Below, one piece after another: positions 8,047 through 19,781 of a DNA stretch of 64,000 nt. The notes under the pieces are model-generated. The model ran no database searches, was not told the DNA's origin, and was given only the letters and a program-made list of their open reading frames with translations. The DNA comes from Pseudomonadota bacterium. Lineage in GTDB: Bacteria; Pseudomonadota; Gammaproteobacteria; Burkholderiales; Rhodocyclaceae. A program made the translations under genes and the position numbers. The stretch lies in contig QQUN01000021.1 in NCBI GenBank assembly GCA_008501585.1, positions 62,001-126,000 on the forward strand. Direction: 5' to 3'. The number at the start of each line of letters is the position of its first letter. Position 1 is the stretch's first letter.

Positions 8047-9969
8047 TTACGAGGATTTGCGGACGCGCAAGTACCACTCGCACAGCAAGCGGACCTGCTT
8101 CTCGGTGTAGCCCTTCTCGATCATGCGATTGACGAAATCCTGGTGCTTGCGCTGCTCGTCGGCGCTGGCCTTGGCATTGAAGCTGATGACCGGCAGCAGG
8201 TCTTCGGTGTTGGAGAACATCTTCTTCTCGATCACCGCGCGCAGTTTCTCGTAGCTGGTCCAGCTCGGGTTCTTGCCGGCGTTCTGGGCGCGGGCGCGCA
8301 GGACGAAGTTGACCACCTCGTTGCGGAAGTCCTTCGGGTTGCTGATGCCCGCCGGCTTTTCGATTTTCTCGAGCTCGTCGTTGAGCGAGTTGCGGTCGAG
8401 GATCTCGCCGGTGTTGGGGTCGCGGAACTCCTGGTCCTGGATCCAGAAATCGGCGTAGGTCACGTAACGGTCGAAGATGTTCTGGCCGTACTCGGAGTAG
8501 CTCTCGAGGTAGGCGGTCTGGATCTCCTTGCCGATGAACTCGGCGTAGTGCGCCGACATGTACTCCTTGATGAAGGCGCGGTAGCGGTCTTCGACCTCCT
8601 GCGGGAACTGCTCCTGCTCGATCTGCTGTTCGAGCACATACATGAGATGCACCGGGTTGGCGGCGACCTCGCGGTGGTCGAAGTTGAACACTCGCGACAG
8701 CACCTTGAACGCAAACCGGGTGGACAGGCCGCTCATGCCCTCATTGACGCCCGCGTAGTCGCGATACTCCTGGTACGACTTGGCTTTCGGGTCGGTGTCC
8801 TTGAGGCTTTCGCCATCGTAGATGCGCATCTTCGAGTAGATGCTGGAGTTCTCCGGATCCTTGAGGCGCGACAGCACGGCGAATTGCGCCATCATGCGCA
8901 GGGTGTCGGGCGCGCAGGGCGCCTCGGAGAGCGAGCTCTCGCGCAGCAGCTTCTCGTAGATGCGGATCTCGTCGGACACGCGCAGGCAATAAGGCACCTT
9001 GACGGTGTAGATCCGGTCGAGGAAGGCCTCGTTGTTCTTGTTGTTCTTGAACGCCGCCCATTCCGATTCGTTGGAGTGCGCCATGACGACCCCGTCGAAG
9101 GGAATCGCGCCAAAACCCTCGGTGCCCTTGTAGTTGCCCTCCTGCGTGGCGGTGAGCAGCGGGTGCAGCACCTTGATGGGTGCCTTGAACATCTCGACGA
9201 ATTCGAGCAGGCCGCGGTTGGCCAGGCACAGGCCGCCGGAATAGCTGTAGGCGTCCGGGTCGTCCTGCGAGTGGGCTTCGAGCTTGCGGATATCGACCTT
9301 GCCGACCAGCGAGGAGATGTCCTGGTTGTTCTCGTCGCCCGGTTCGGTCTTGGCGACGGCAATCTGCCGGAGCACCGAGGGCCGCAGCTTGACCACCCGG
9401 AACTTGGTGATGTCGCCGCCGTACTCGTGCAGTCGCTTCACGGCCCACGGGCTCATGATGGTGTTCAGGTAGCGGCTGGGGATGCCGAAGTCGTCCTGCA
9501 GCAGCTTGCCGTCTTCCTGCGCCTTGAACAGGCCCAGCGGCGATTCATGCACCGGCGAACCCTTGATGGCGTAGAACGGCACATGCTCCATCAGCACCTT
9601 GAGCCGTTCGGCCAGCGACGACTTGCCGCCGCCGACCGGGCCGAGCAGGTAGAGGATCTGCTTCTTTTCTTCCAGACCCTGCGCCGCGTGGCGGAAGTAC
9701 GAGACGATGTTCTCGATCGCCTCCTCCATGCCGTAGAACTCCGGAAAGGCCGGGTAGCGTTTGAGCACCTTGTTGGAAAAGATCCGCGACAGCCGCGGGT
9801 CGTCGCGTGTGTCGACGAATTCGGGCTCACCGATCGCCATCAGCAGGCGTTCGGCTGCGCTGGCGTACGCGCTGGGATCGTCGCGACACAGCTCGAGGTA
9901 GTCCTGAAGCGACATCTCTTCTTCACGGGTCGCTTCGAACCGGGCTTGATAGGCGTTGAAGATGCTCAT
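8047..9969 (-). CDS. prkA: PrkA/YeaG family AAA+ serine protein kinase
   Basis: 640 residues, the normal length. The N-terminal AAA+ domain has Walker A GPVGGGKS at residues 110-117, and the C-terminal PrkA domain follows from about residue 380, including WTSYEKLRAVIEKKMFSN and the terminal helices. PrkA/YeaG proteins are general-stress and starvation-induced; kinase activity has been reported for some members, while others have been described as proteases. First gene of the prkA-yeaH-spoVR set, transcribed away from tig. The start ATG is followed by SIFNAYQARFE, and a GGAGACG ribosome binding site sits immediately upstream. Confidence 0.93.
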   Translation of the reverse strand: MSIFNAYQARFEATREEEMSLQDYLELCRDDPSAYASAAERLLMAIGEPEFVDTRDDPRLSRIFSNKVLKRYPAFPEFYGMEEAIENIVSYFRHAAQGLEEKKQILYLLGPVGGGKSSLAERLKVLMEHVPFYAIKGSPVHESPLGLFKAQEDGKLLQDDFGIPSRYLNTIMSPWAVKRLHEYGGDITKFRVVKLRPSVLRQIAVAKTEPGDENNQDISSLVGKVDIRKLEAHSQDDPDAYSYSGGLCLANRGLLEFVEMFKAPIKVLHPLLTATQEGNYKGTEGFGAIPFDGVVMAHSNESEWAAFKNNKNNEAFLDRIYTVKVPYCLRVSDEIRIYEKLLRESSLSEAPCAPDTLRMMAQFAVLSRLKDPENSSIYSKMRIYDGESLKDTDPKAKSYQEYRDYAGVNEGMSGLSTRFAFKVLSRVFNFDHREVAANPVHLMYVLEQQIEQEQFPQEVEDRYRAFIKEYMSAHYAEFIGKEIQTAYLESYSEYGQNIFDRYVTYADFWIQDQEFRDPNTGEILDRNSLNDELEKIEKPAGISNPKDFRNEVVNFVLRARAQNAGKNPSWTSYEKLRAVIEKKMFSNTEDLLPVISFNAKASADEQRKHQDFVNRMIEKGYTEKQVRLLCEWYLRVRKSS

Positions 9970-10324
9970 CTGACGTCTCCTGCAATGTGCCGCGTTCGCG
10001 GTGCGGTGGGGAGCCGGTGCGTCGGGAGCGGACTGCGCTCAATACCTGTAACGGCAGCCCCCCGCGTTGCTTGATGCCATCGGCGTGATTTTTAGTTTCC
10101 GCGTTTTCATGGATCAGAGGAGGAAAAGCGTCACGGGGTTCCCTCTTGAAGCGTGATTTTTCGTGGATTGTTGCCTGCCTGCATCACCGGTATGCCTGAG
10201 TCGATTGGTGGCGCGCAGTTCCGGCCAGTCGCTGTGATAAACTTTCCGTTTGTCTTCACTCAACATAGCGTGTGCGTGCGGCCGATACGAGTCGTGGCGT
10301 GCCAGTCATTAGTCGGGATAGTTC
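9970..10324. other. Divergent intergenic region between prkA and tig
   Basis: 355 bases with no credible gene. It must hold the promoters for the prkA operon (minus) and the tig-clp operon (plus). I found no pair of -35/-10 hexamers with acceptable spacing, no sigma54 site and no stable terminator, so the control elements remain unassigned. Confidence 0.6.
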
Positions 10325-11629
10325 ATGCAAACCAACCAGGAAACCACCAACGCCCTCGAACGTCGCATCGACATCACGGTCGCCAAGGAGGCGCTCGAGA
10401 AGGAAGTGCAGGCGCGCCTCAAGCATCTGGGCCGCACCGTGAAAATGCCGGGCTTCCGTCCGGGCAAGGTGCCGCTCAAGATGATCGAGCAGAACTATGG
10501 TGGTCAGGCCCGTTCCGAAGCCATCGGTGCTGCGCTCGAAAAGGCGTTTGCCGAAAAAGTCCAGGCCGAGAAGCTGCGCGTTGCCGGCCAGCCGCGCATC
10601 GAGCCGAAAGCGGAAGCCGCCGAAGGTGCCATGGCATTCACCGCCGTGTTCGAGGTGTATCCCGAGATCACCCTGGGTGATGTGAGCGACAAGGCGATCG
10701 AGCGCCCCTCGCTGACCGTCAGCGACGCCGAAGTCGATAAAACCATCGACGTGCTGCGCAAGCAGCGTACCGAGTACGAAACCGTCGAACGTGCCGCAGC
10801 GGCCGACGACCGCGTGGTGATCGACTTCACCGGCCGCAAGGACGGCGAGGTGTTCGAAGGCGGTCAGGCCAGCGACTTCCCGTTTGTGCTGGGCGCCGGC
10901 AGCATGCTGAAAGACTTCGAGGATGCGGTCGATGGCCTGAAGGCCGGTGAGACCAAGACCTTCAACATGACCTTCCCCGAGGACTACCACGCGGCCAACC
11001 TCGCCGGCCAGACCGTCGAGTTCGAAATCACCGTGAAGGAAGTCGGCGCGGCCAAGCTGCCGGAGATCGACGCCGAATTTGCCAAGTCCCTCGGTGTGGC
11101 CGATGGCGACGTGGCCAAGATGCGCGAGGAAGTCAAAGCCAACCTCGAGCGTGAAGTTGCCCGCCGCATCAAGACCCGCATCAAGGAGCAGGCCATGGAC
11201 GCGCTGCTCGCCGCCAACCCGATCGACGTGCCCAAGGCCCTGGTGACCCGCGAGGCGGAGCAACTGGCCGAGAACGCCCGCCGCGACATGGAAAGCCGTG
11301 GCATGCAGACCAAGGATCTGCCGGTGTCGCCCGACTGGTTCACCGAGCAGGCCGAGCGCCGCGTCAAGCTCGGGCTGGTGCTCGCCGAGCTGGTGGCTGC
11401 CAAGGACCTGTATGCCAAGCCGGAGCAGGTGCGCGCCCTGATCGAGGATTTTGCGCAGAGCTACGAAGACCCGAAAGAAGTCATCGACTGGTACTACAGC
11501 CAGCCGCAGCGCATGGCCCAGGCTGAAGCCCTGGTGATTGAAGAAAACGCGGTTGACTGGGTGCTCAACAACGCCAAGACTGAAGACAAGACCGTCGCCT
11601 TTGACGAACTCATGGGCGCTACGGCATGA
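10325..11629 (+). CDS. tig: Trigger factor, ribosome-associated chaperone
   Basis: 434 residues. The N-terminal ribosome-binding domain carries the signature GFRPGKVP at residues 43-50; the FKBP-like peptidyl-prolyl isomerase domain lies about residues 150-245 ([19 protein letters not shown] onward), and the C-terminal helical chaperone arms make up the rest. It binds the large ribosomal subunit at the exit tunnel and holds nascent chains. The stop overlaps the clpP ATG (ATGA), so tig, clpP and clpX are likely cotranscribed, the common proteobacterial order. Length is normal. Confidence 0.97.
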   Translation: MQTNQETTNALERRIDITVAKEALEKEVQARLKHLGRTVKMPGFRPGKVPLKMIEQNYGGQARSEAIGAALEKAFAEKVQAEKLRVAGQPRIEPKAEAAEGAMAFTAVFEVYPEITLGDVSDKAIERPSLTVSDAEVDKTIDVLRKQRTEYETVERAAAADDRVVIDFTGRKDGEVFEGGQASDFPFVLGAGSMLKDFEDAVDGLKAGETKTFNMTFPEDYHAANLAGQTVEFEITVKEVGAAKLPEIDAEFAKSLGVADGDVAKMREEVKANLEREVARRIKTRIKEQAMDALLAANPIDVPKALVTREAEQLAENARRDMESRGMQTKDLPVSPDWFTEQAERRVKLGLVLAELVAAKDLYAKPEQVRALIEDFAQSYEDPKEVIDWYYSQPQRMAQAEALVIEENAVDWVLNNAKTEDKTVAFDELMGATA

Positions 11630-12291
11630 TCAAGGTCGGACATCCGACAACAACCCATTCGGCCACGACAATGACCAGTGATTGGAATCCCGTCGGCCTC
11701 GGCATGGTGCCGATGGTCATCGAGCAAAGCGGTCGGGGTGAGCGCGCCTACGACATCTACTCGCGCCTTCTCAAGGAGCGCGTGGTGTTTCTGGTCGGCC
11801 CGGTCAATGACACGACGGCGAACCTGATTGTGGCGCAGATGTTGTTCCTTGAATCGGAGAACCCGGACAAGGACATCTACTTCTACATCAATTCGCCGGG
11901 CGGGTCGGTGACCGCCGGCATGGCGATCTACGACACCATGCAGTTCGTCAAGCCGAACGTCAGCACCCTGTGTATCGGCCAGGCGGCCAGCATGGGCGCG
12001 TTCCTGCTGGCGGCGGGCGAGAAGGGCAAGCGTTACTGCCTGCCCAACTCGCGAATCATGATTCACCAGCCGCTGGGAGGTTTCCAGGGGCAGGCATCGG
12101 ATATCGAGATCCACGCGCGCGAGATCCTCACCCTGCGCGGACGTCTCAATACCATGCTGGCCAACCATACCGGTCAGAGCATCGAGCAGGTCGAGAAAGA
12201 CACCGATCGCGACAACTTCATGTCGGCCGAAGAGGCGACTCGCTACGGCCTCGTGGACAAGGTTCTGACCAGCCGGGCCGATACGGCCTGA
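11626..12291 (+). CDS. clpP: ATP-dependent Clp protease proteolytic subunit ClpP
   Basis: 221 residues from the ATG that overlaps the tig stop; an internal ATG at 11671 is an alternative. The serine protease triad is present: Ser122 in GQAASMG, His147 in MIHQPLGG, and the Asp in the KDTDRD segment at residues 191-196. The mature N-terminus is probably near [13 protein letters not shown], as in E. coli ClpP, so about 28 residues would be a propeptide, longer than usual. It forms the tetradecameric barrel that works with ClpX, encoded 19 bases downstream. Confidence 0.97.
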   Translation: MIKVGHPTTTHSATTMTSDWNPVGLGMVPMVIEQSGRGERAYDIYSRLLKERVVFLVGPVNDTTANLIVAQMLFLESENPDKDIYFYINSPGGSVTAGMAIYDTMQFVKPNVSTLCIGQAASMGAFLLAAGEKGKRYCLPNSRIMIHQPLGGFQGQASDIEIHAREILTLRGRLNTMLANHTGQSIEQVEKDTDRDNFMSAEEATRYGLVDKVLTSRADTA

Positions 12292-12310
12292 GCGCCAACG
12301 AGAGAGCGTT

Positions 12311-13579
12311 ATGACTGATAAGAAAACGGGCGGCGAAAAGCTCCTGTACTGCTCGTTTTGCGGCAAGAGCCAGCACGAAGTGCGCAAGCTGATTGCCGGC
12401 CCGTCGGTGTTCATCTGCGATGAATGCATCGAGCTGTGCAACGACATCATCCGCGACGAGCTGGCCGGTGACCACGGTAGCGACGAAGGTCGCACCGACC
12501 TGCCCACGCCGATGGAGATCTTCGAGATCCTCAACCAGTACGTGGTGGGGCAGTCCAAGGCCAAGCGCATCCTGGCTGTGGCGGTCTACAACCACTACAA
12601 GCGGCTGAAGCACCTCGAAGCCTCCAAGGAAGATGTCGAGCTGGCCAAGAGCAACATCCTGCTGGTCGGTCCCACCGGCTCGGGCAAGACGCTGCTCGCG
12701 CAAACCCTTGCCCGCTTGCTGAACGTGCCGTTCGTGATGGCCGATGCCACCACGCTGACCGAAGCCGGCTATGTTGGCGAGGATGTCGAGAACATCATCC
12801 AGAAGCTGCTGCAGAAGTGCGACTACGATGTCGACAAGGCGCAGCGCGGCATTGTCTATATTGATGAGATCGACAAGATTTCGCGCAAGTCCGACAACCC
12901 GTCGATCACGCGCGACGTCTCCGGCGAGGGCGTCCAGCAGGCCCTGCTCAAGCTGATCGAAGGCACGGTGGCTGCCGTTCCGCCGCAAGGCGGGCGCAAG
13001 CATCCGAACCAGGATTTCGTGCAGATCGACACCACCAACATCCTGTTCATCTGCGGTGGTGCGTTTGATGGCCTCGAGCGCGTGATCCGCGACCGGACCG
13101 AGCAGGCCGGCATCGGCTTTGGTGCCGAGGTGCGCAGCCGTGAAGGCAAGCCGGCCTCGGAGACGCTGCTTCAGGTCGAGCCGGAGGATCTGGTCAAGTT
13201 TGGCCTGATTCCGGAATTTGTCGGCCGCCTGCCTGTGGTGGCCAGCTTGCAGGAACTTGACGAAGACGCCTTGGTCAAGATCCTCACGGAACCGAAGAAC
13301 GCGCTGGTCAAGCAGTACGGCAAGCTGTTCTCGATGGAAGGCGTGGATCTGGAGTTCCGCGAAGCCGCGCTGCGTGCCATTGCGCGCCGTGCGCTGAAGC
13401 GGAAGACCGGGGCCCGCGGTTTGCGTTCGATTCTCGAGGCCACGTTGCTGGATGTGATGTACGACCTGCCGACGATGGAAAACGTCGAGAAGATCGTCAT
13501 TGACGAAGGGGCCATCGAAGGCACGGCGCAGCCGATCCTGATATTTGCCGATCAGCAGAAAGTCGCCGGTTCCAACTGA
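12311..13579 (+). CDS. clpX: ATP-dependent Clp protease ATPase subunit ClpX
   Basis: 422 residues, the usual length. The N-terminal zinc-binding domain has four cysteines (Cys14, Cys17, Cys36, Cys39) that recognise substrates and adaptors. The AAA+ domain shows Walker A GPTGSGKT at residues 120-127 and Walker B YIDEIDKI. ClpX unfolds tagged proteins, including tmRNA-tagged ones, and passes them to ClpP; smpB, the tmRNA partner, is also in this window but 50 kb away. Preceded by a short 19-base gap from clpP with GAGAG as ribosome binding site. Confidence 0.97.
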   Translation: MTDKKTGGEKLLYCSFCGKSQHEVRKLIAGPSVFICDECIELCNDIIRDELAGDHGSDEGRTDLPTPMEIFEILNQYVVGQSKAKRILAVAVYNHYKRLKHLEASKEDVELAKSNILLVGPTGSGKTLLAQTLARLLNVPFVMADATTLTEAGYVGEDVENIIQKLLQKCDYDVDKAQRGIVYIDEIDKISRKSDNPSITRDVSGEGVQQALLKLIEGTVAAVPPQGGRKHPNQDFVQIDTTNILFICGGAFDGLERVIRDRTEQAGIGFGAEVRSREGKPASETLLQVEPEDLVKFGLIPEFVGRLPVVASLQELDEDALVKILTEPKNALVKQYGKLFSMEGVDLEFREAALRAIARRALKRKTGARGLRSILEATLLDVMYDLPTMENVEKIVIDEGAIEGTAQPILIFADQQKVAGSN

Positions 13580-13594
13580 ATTCGGGGTTGCTGT

Positions 13595-13622
13595 CTTGAA
13601 TTTGCGTCACGGGCCCCCATCT
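13595..13622 (+). promoter_or_regulatory. Candidate heat-shock (sigma32) promoter of lon
   Basis: CTTGAA at 13595-13600, a 14-base spacer and CCCCATCT at 13615-13622 match the sigma32 consensus (CTTGAA-N13-15-CCCCATnT) almost exactly. It sits 32 bases before the lon start codon. In E. coli lon is a sigma32 regulon member, which supports the assignment. Predicted transcription start is near 13628. Confidence 0.7.
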
Positions 13623-13631
13623 GGGCCCGTG
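13608..13631 (+). terminator. Inverted repeat after clpX, possible attenuator
   Basis: CACGGGCCC, 6-base loop, GGGCCCGTG: a perfect 9-bp GC-rich stem followed by only a weak pyrimidine stretch (ATCCCTTTCT). It could terminate or stabilise the clpX transcript. It overlaps the proposed sigma32 -10 element, so it may serve as both. Confidence 0.45.
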
Positions 13632-13653
13632 ATCCCTTTCTGAAGGAAAAGTC

Positions 13654-16074
<2,421 letters not shown>

Positions 16075-16089
16075 CCGGATCGCAGGATG

Positions 16090-16117
16090 AAAACGGCCGC
16101 TTTTGCGGCCGTTTTTT
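16090..16117 (+). terminator. Rho-independent terminator after lon
   Basis: AACGGCCGC, loop TTTT, GCGGCCGTT then TTTTTC: a 9-bp stem with a U-tract, 16 bases after the lon stop. Confidence 0.9.
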
Positions 16118-16143
16118 CAAGCCCCTCTGCGCTGCACCGCGGC

Positions 16144-16173
16144 TTGACAGTCGCAAAAAGCCCACGCTATAAA
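16144..16173 (+). promoter_or_regulatory. Sigma70 promoter of hupB
   Basis: TTGACA at 16144-16149 and TATAAA at 16168-16173 with an 18-base spacer: a consensus -35 and a near-consensus -10. Predicted start is near 16180, giving a leader of about 90 nt before the hupB GTG and probably reading on through the two tRNA genes. Confidence 0.85.
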
Positions 16174-16268
16174 ACCTCTGCGTTACCCGCCAGCACCGCC
16201 GCGAGACCCGCACCGGAATGGGGCGAGCTGTGGTGGTTGCACACACCATAGAACGAAAGGGGACCTCC

Positions 16269-16541
16269 GTGAATAAATCCGAACTGATCGATCAAATTGC
16301 CGACGAGGCCGACCTGTCCAAAGCGGCAGCCGGCCGGGCGCTGGATGCTGCGATCGGGGCTGTGTCAAAGGCTCTGAAAAAAGGCGGCACGGTGACACTT
16401 GTAGGATTTGGCACGTTCTATGTTGGCAAACGCGCGGCCCGCACCGGCCGCAATCCGCGCACGGGCGCAGCGATCAAGATCAAGTCGGCCAAGGTGCCGA
16501 AGTTTCGCGCTGGCAAAGCCCTGAAAGATACAGTAAACTAG
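16269..16541 (+). CDS. hupB: DNA-binding protein HU-beta
   Basis: A 90-residue nucleoid protein starting with GTG, preceded by AAAGGGGA at a good distance; an upstream in-frame ATG at 16218 has no comparable site. The sequence ([18 protein letters not shown] onward) has the HU helices, the [21 protein letters not shown] arm base, in which the flexible beta-arm contacts DNA, and the [16 protein letters not shown] tail. HU bends and compacts DNA. It lies just after lon, as in many proteobacteria, with a strong promoter of its own. Confidence 0.96.
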   Translation: MNKSELIDQIADEADLSKAAAGRALDAAIGAVSKALKKGGTVTLVGFGTFYVGKRAARTGRNPRTGAAIKIKSAKVPKFRAGKALKDTVN

Positions 16542-16573
16542 CGCGCTTTCGTCGGGCCGCAAGGCCCGGGCGC

Positions 16574-16649
16574 GGGTGCTTAGCTCAGTTGGTAGAGCGT
16601 CGCCCTTACAAGGCGAATGTCGGCGGTTCGAGCCCGTCAGCACCCACCA
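16574..16649 (+). tRNA. tRNA-Val(UAC)
   Basis: 76 nt with encoded CCA. Acceptor GGGTGCT pairs with AGCACCC; D-loop TAGCTCAGTTGGTAGA; anticodon loop CTTACAA (anticodon TAC) on stem TCGCC/GGCGA; T-loop GGTTCGAGCCC. It lies 32 bases after hupB. Confidence 0.96.
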
Positions 16650-16658
16650 GCGCACAGC

Positions 16659-16735
16659 GGAGTGGTAGTTCAGTTGGTTAGAATACCGGCCTGTCACGCC
16701 GGGGGTCGCGGGTTCGAGTCCCGTCCACTCCGCCA
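16659..16735 (+). tRNA. tRNA-Asp(GUC)
   Basis: 77 nt with encoded CCA. Acceptor GGAGTGG pairs with CCACTCC; D-loop TAGTTCAGTTGGTTAGA; anticodon GTC in CCTGTCACG; T-loop GGTTCGAGTCC; discriminator G, as expected for aspartate. It follows tRNA-Val by 9 bases, so the pair is one transcript. Confidence 0.96.
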
Positions 16736-16744
16736 GACCGACCT

Positions 16745-16773
16745 AAAGGCGAGCGCTGCGTTCGCCTTTTTTT
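16745..16773 (+). terminator. Terminator after the tRNA pair
   Basis: AAAGGCGA, 9-base loop, TCGCCTTTTTTTA: an 8-bp stem that merges into a U-tract, 9 bases after tRNA-Asp. Confidence 0.85.
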
Positions 16774-16831
16774 ATGCGTGTTTCGCTTTCGCGATACCAT
16801 TCGTCTTTCAACGCTCTACTTGGTCATCCGC

Positions 16832-18739
16832 ATGTTTGAGGCAGTTCGAAACAACAAGCGCATCGCGCAAGTCATTCTGGTCCTGATCTCCGTTACGTTC
16901 GGCTTCTTCGGCATTGAGTCCTATCTCAATGATCGCGGCACCGTTGGCGAAGTGGCCACGGTGGGCGGTTCGCCGATTTCGGCCTACGAGTTCGAGCAGG
17001 CCATTCGGGAACAGCAGGATCGCATCCGTGCCGCCAATGAAGGGCAGGTCGATGCGGCCACTTTCGAGGACCCGCTATTCCGGCGTGCCGTGCTCGACAA
17101 TCTCGTCAATCAGCGGCTGCTGTCGCTGTTCGCGAGCGAGCATCGCCTGTCGGTGTCGGATGCACAGCTGCGCGACACCATCGCGGGGATTCCCGCCTTC
17201 CAGGAAGACGGGCAGTTTTCGAATGCGCGTTACCAGGCGGCGCTGCGCGGCCAGGGCATGAATGATCTGGGCTTCCAGGAGCGGCTCCGCGGCGAACTGG
17301 CATATCAGCAGGTGCTCAGCGCGATGGGCGAGGCCGCGATGGTGCCCAAGTCGGCGGTGGCCCGTGTGCTGGCAGCCCAGCTGGAGGAGCGTACCGTCCA
17401 TATGGCCCGCTTTGAGCCGGATCGCTATGTGGACACCGTGACGGTTTCGGCCGACGAGGCCAAGGCCTACTACGATGCCAACATCGAACAATATGCCGTG
17501 CCGGCGCGTGTGAAGCTGGCTTACGTGGTGTTGAGTGCCGACACCCTCAAGCGCGGCGTGAGCGTGTCTGATGACGAATTGCGGGCGGAGTACGAGCAGA
17601 CCAAGGACACGCTGGGGTCGCCGGAAGAGCGCAAGGCGAGCCATATCCTGATCCAGGTGGCAGCGGATGCGCCGGAGGCGGATGTGGCGGCCGCCCGCGC
17701 CAAGGCAGCGGGTCTGCTGGCCGACCTCAAGGCGGATCCGAGCAAATTTGAAGCCTTGGCGAAAACGGCCTCCGATGATCCGGGCTCGGCCGCCAACGGC
17801 GGTGATCTGGGCTATTTCGCCCGTGGTGCGATGCTCAAACCGTTCGAGGATGCGGCCTTTGCCCTTGGCGCCGGTGAAATGAGCGAGCCTGTTCGCTCCG
17901 ATTTCGGCTTCCATATCATTCGGCTTGACGATATCCGCAAGGCGACCATCCCGTCCTTTGACGAGATTCGCAGCCGCCTCGAGGACACGCTGCGCGAACG
18001 TGCGGCCAGCCGGCGCTTCGCTGAGTCGGCAGAGCAGTTTGCGAACATTGCCTACGAGCAGCCCGACTCGCTCGAACCCCTGGCAAACCAGTTCGGCCTG
18101 GAGATCCGTTCGAGCGAGGATTGGGTCGAAAAAGGGGCGACCACGGTGCTCGGCTACGAGTCACCCGCCTTGGCGCAAGCCGTGTTTTCGTCGGCAGCGA
18201 TCGAGAGCAAGCACAATACCGATGCGATTGACGTCGGAAACAACACGATTGTCGCTGCCCGTGTGACGACGCATGAACCGGCCCAGCGCCGCAGTTTTGA
18301 TGAGGTCAAGGACACGGTCGAGTCGCAACTGCGTCAGCAAAAAGCTGGCGAGGCCGCCGCAGCGGCCGGTCTGGCGCAGCTTGAGGCGCTGACCAAGGGC
18401 GAGAAGAGCGCCGATCTGAAGTGGGGCGAGCCGATCAAGCTGCAGCGCGGCTTGCCGATGCTGCCCCCGAATGCCATGGCGGCCGTGTTTGCGGTGCCGT
18501 CCGATACGCTGCCGGTGTACACCGGGGTGAGCGTGCCGGGCGCCGGATACGCACTGTTCCGGGTGGATGCGGTCAAGAAGGCAGCGCTGCCCGATGACGA
18601 TCCGCGATTGGCGACAATCGGCGAGCAGTACGCCCAATTGATGGGGGCTCAGGACTTGCGGGCATTCCTCAGTGCGCTGCGCGAACGCTATCCGGTGAAA
18701 ATCAACGCGGCGGCGCTGACCACCGACGCCAACGGCTAA
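16832..18739 (+). CDS. ppiD: Periplasmic folding chaperone PpiD (SurA-N/rotamase protein)
   Basis: 635 residues from the ATG at 16832 ([16 protein letters not shown]); an upstream GTG at 16778 would sit in the terminator. A single membrane anchor (about residues 11-33) is followed by a SurA-like chaperone region and a parvulin-type PPIC domain (about residues 262-365, beginning [17 protein letters not shown] and containing [10 protein letters not shown] and [13 protein letters not shown]). It is inner-membrane anchored and assists folding of proteins leaving the Sec translocon. Location after lon-hupB is the classical PpiD context. Length matches the family (E. coli 623). Confidence 0.94.
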   Translation: MFEAVRNNKRIAQVILVLISVTFGFFGIESYLNDRGTVGEVATVGGSPISAYEFEQAIREQQDRIRAANEGQVDAATFEDPLFRRAVLDNLVNQRLLSLFASEHRLSVSDAQLRDTIAGIPAFQEDGQFSNARYQAALRGQGMNDLGFQERLRGELAYQQVLSAMGEAAMVPKSAVARVLAAQLEERTVHMARFEPDRYVDTVTVSADEAKAYYDANIEQYAVPARVKLAYVVLSADTLKRGVSVSDDELRAEYEQTKDTLGSPEERKASHILIQVAADAPEADVAAARAKAAGLLADLKADPSKFEALAKTASDDPGSAANGGDLGYFARGAMLKPFEDAAFALGAGEMSEPVRSDFGFHIIRLDDIRKATIPSFDEIRSRLEDTLRERAASRRFAESAEQFANIAYEQPDSLEPLANQFGLEIRSSEDWVEKGATTVLGYESPALAQAVFSSAAIESKHNTDAIDVGNNTIVAARVTTHEPAQRRSFDEVKDTVESQLRQQKAGEAAAAAGLAQLEALTKGEKSADLKWGEPIKLQRGLPMLPPNAMAAVFAVPSDTLPVYTGVSVPGAGYALFRVDAVKKAALPDDDPRLATIGEQYAQLMGAQDLRAFLSALRERYPVKINAAALTTDANG

Positions 18740-18763
18740 GTCGCGCGCCACCATCGCCAGAGA

Positions 18764-18786
18764 GCCTCCGCTTGCGGAGGCTTTTT
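18764..18786 (+). terminator. Terminator after ppiD
   Basis: GCCTCCG, loop CTTG, CGGAGGC then TTTTTC: a 7-bp GC-rich stem with a U-tract, 24 bases after the ppiD stop. Confidence 0.88.
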
Positions 18787-18825
18787 CGTTGGTGCCCGCC
18801 ATTCGACGGGCGCCCGATGGGGCGT

Positions 18826-18853
18826 AAAAAAATACCCCGCCGTGGCGGGGTAT
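18826..18853 (-). terminator. Terminator after fabI
   Basis: On the minus strand ATACCCCGC, loop CACG, GCGGGGTAT followed by seven T. It closes the fabI transcript and, with the ppiD terminator, insulates the two convergent genes. Confidence 0.9.
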
Positions 18854-18876
18854 CTGTGGATGCGAGCGGTGTGGGT

Positions 18877-19668
18877 TCAGCCCTGGTCGGGGTTGCCCAG
18901 TGCCGTGGTGTTGAAACCACCGTCGACATACATGATCTCACCGGTGATGCCACTGGCCAGGTCGGAGCACATGAAGGCGGCGGCGTTGCCGACTTCGTCG
19001 ATCGTGACATTGCGGCGCAGGGGGGCGTTGCGCTCGTTGAACGAGAGCAGTTTGCCGAAGCTGCCGATGCCGGAAGCGGCCAGGGTTTTGATCGGGCCGG
19101 CGGAGACCGCATTGACACGGGTGCCTTCCGGGCCGAGACAGGCCGCCAGATAGCGAACCGAGGCTTCCAGGCTGGCCTTGGCCAGGCCCATGATGTTGTA
19201 GTTGGGCATGGTGCGTACGGCGCCGAGATACGAGAGCGTCAGCAGCGAACCGTTGCGACCGGCCATCAGCGGACGGGCCGCCTTGGCCATGGCGGGGAAG
19301 CTGTAGGCACTGATTTCCTGCGAGATGCGGAACGCGTCGCGGGACAGCCCTTCAAGGAAGTCGCCCTCCAGCGCGTCGCTCGGTGCGTAGGCAATGGAAT
19401 GCACCACACTGTCGATGCCGCCCCAGGCGTCGCCGATCTGGGAGAAGAGGTCGTCGATCTGACTGTCTTCCTGAACGTCGCACGGCAGGATGAGTGTGCT
19501 GCCGAAATCGGCGGCAAGTTTGCTGACGCGTTCCTGGAAACGATCGTTCTGATAGGCAAACGCCAGCTCGGCGCCTTCGCGATGCATCGCACGCGCCACG
19601 CCGTAGGCGATCGACCGGTTGCTGAGCAAGCCGGTGACCAGAATCCGTTTTCCTGCGAGAAGCCCCAT
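18877..19668 (-). CDS. fabI: Enoyl-[acyl-carrier-protein] reductase (NADH) FabI
   Basis: A 263-residue short-chain dehydrogenase-type enzyme that reduces trans-2-enoyl-ACP in fatty acid elongation. The FabI-type nucleotide loop is seen ([20 protein letters not shown]), together with the active-site Tyr-x6-Lys arrangement of this family: Tyr147 in TLSYLGAVR, and Tyr157 with Lys164 in [13 protein letters not shown]. The ATG is preceded by GGAGATTAGGAAA. Monocistronic, between a promoter-like TATAAT and a strong terminator. Confidence 0.96.
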   Translation of the reverse strand: MGLLAGKRILVTGLLSNRSIAYGVARAMHREGAELAFAYQNDRFQERVSKLAADFGSTLILPCDVQEDSQIDDLFSQIGDAWGGIDSVVHSIAYAPSDALEGDFLEGLSRDAFRISQEISAYSFPAMAKAARPLMAGRNGSLLTLSYLGAVRTMPNYNIMGLAKASLEASVRYLAACLGPEGTRVNAVSAGPIKTLAASGIGSFGKLLSFNERNAPLRRNVTIDEVGNAAAFMCSDLASGITGEIMYVDGGFNTTALGNPDQG

Positions 19669-19700
19669 TTTTTCCTAATCTCCGTTGAGCCAATCGCCGA

Positions 19701-19706
19701 ATTATA
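19701..19706 (-). promoter_or_regulatory. Candidate -10 box of fabI
   Basis: A perfect TATAAT on the minus strand, 33 bases before the fabI ATG. The expected -35 position is GC-rich and poor, so this is a partial match. Confidence 0.4.
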
Positions 19707-19781
19707 GCCGAACCGTCATCGCACGCGGCATGCCGCGACGCGGTATGCCGGTTGATGTCCGGTTCAGCTAAACTGCGGGCC

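Noticed and set aside
9970-10324. Sigma54 or sigma32 promoter for prkA or tig
   Set aside because: Partial matches such as TGGCAT or CTTGAA lack the second element at the right distance.
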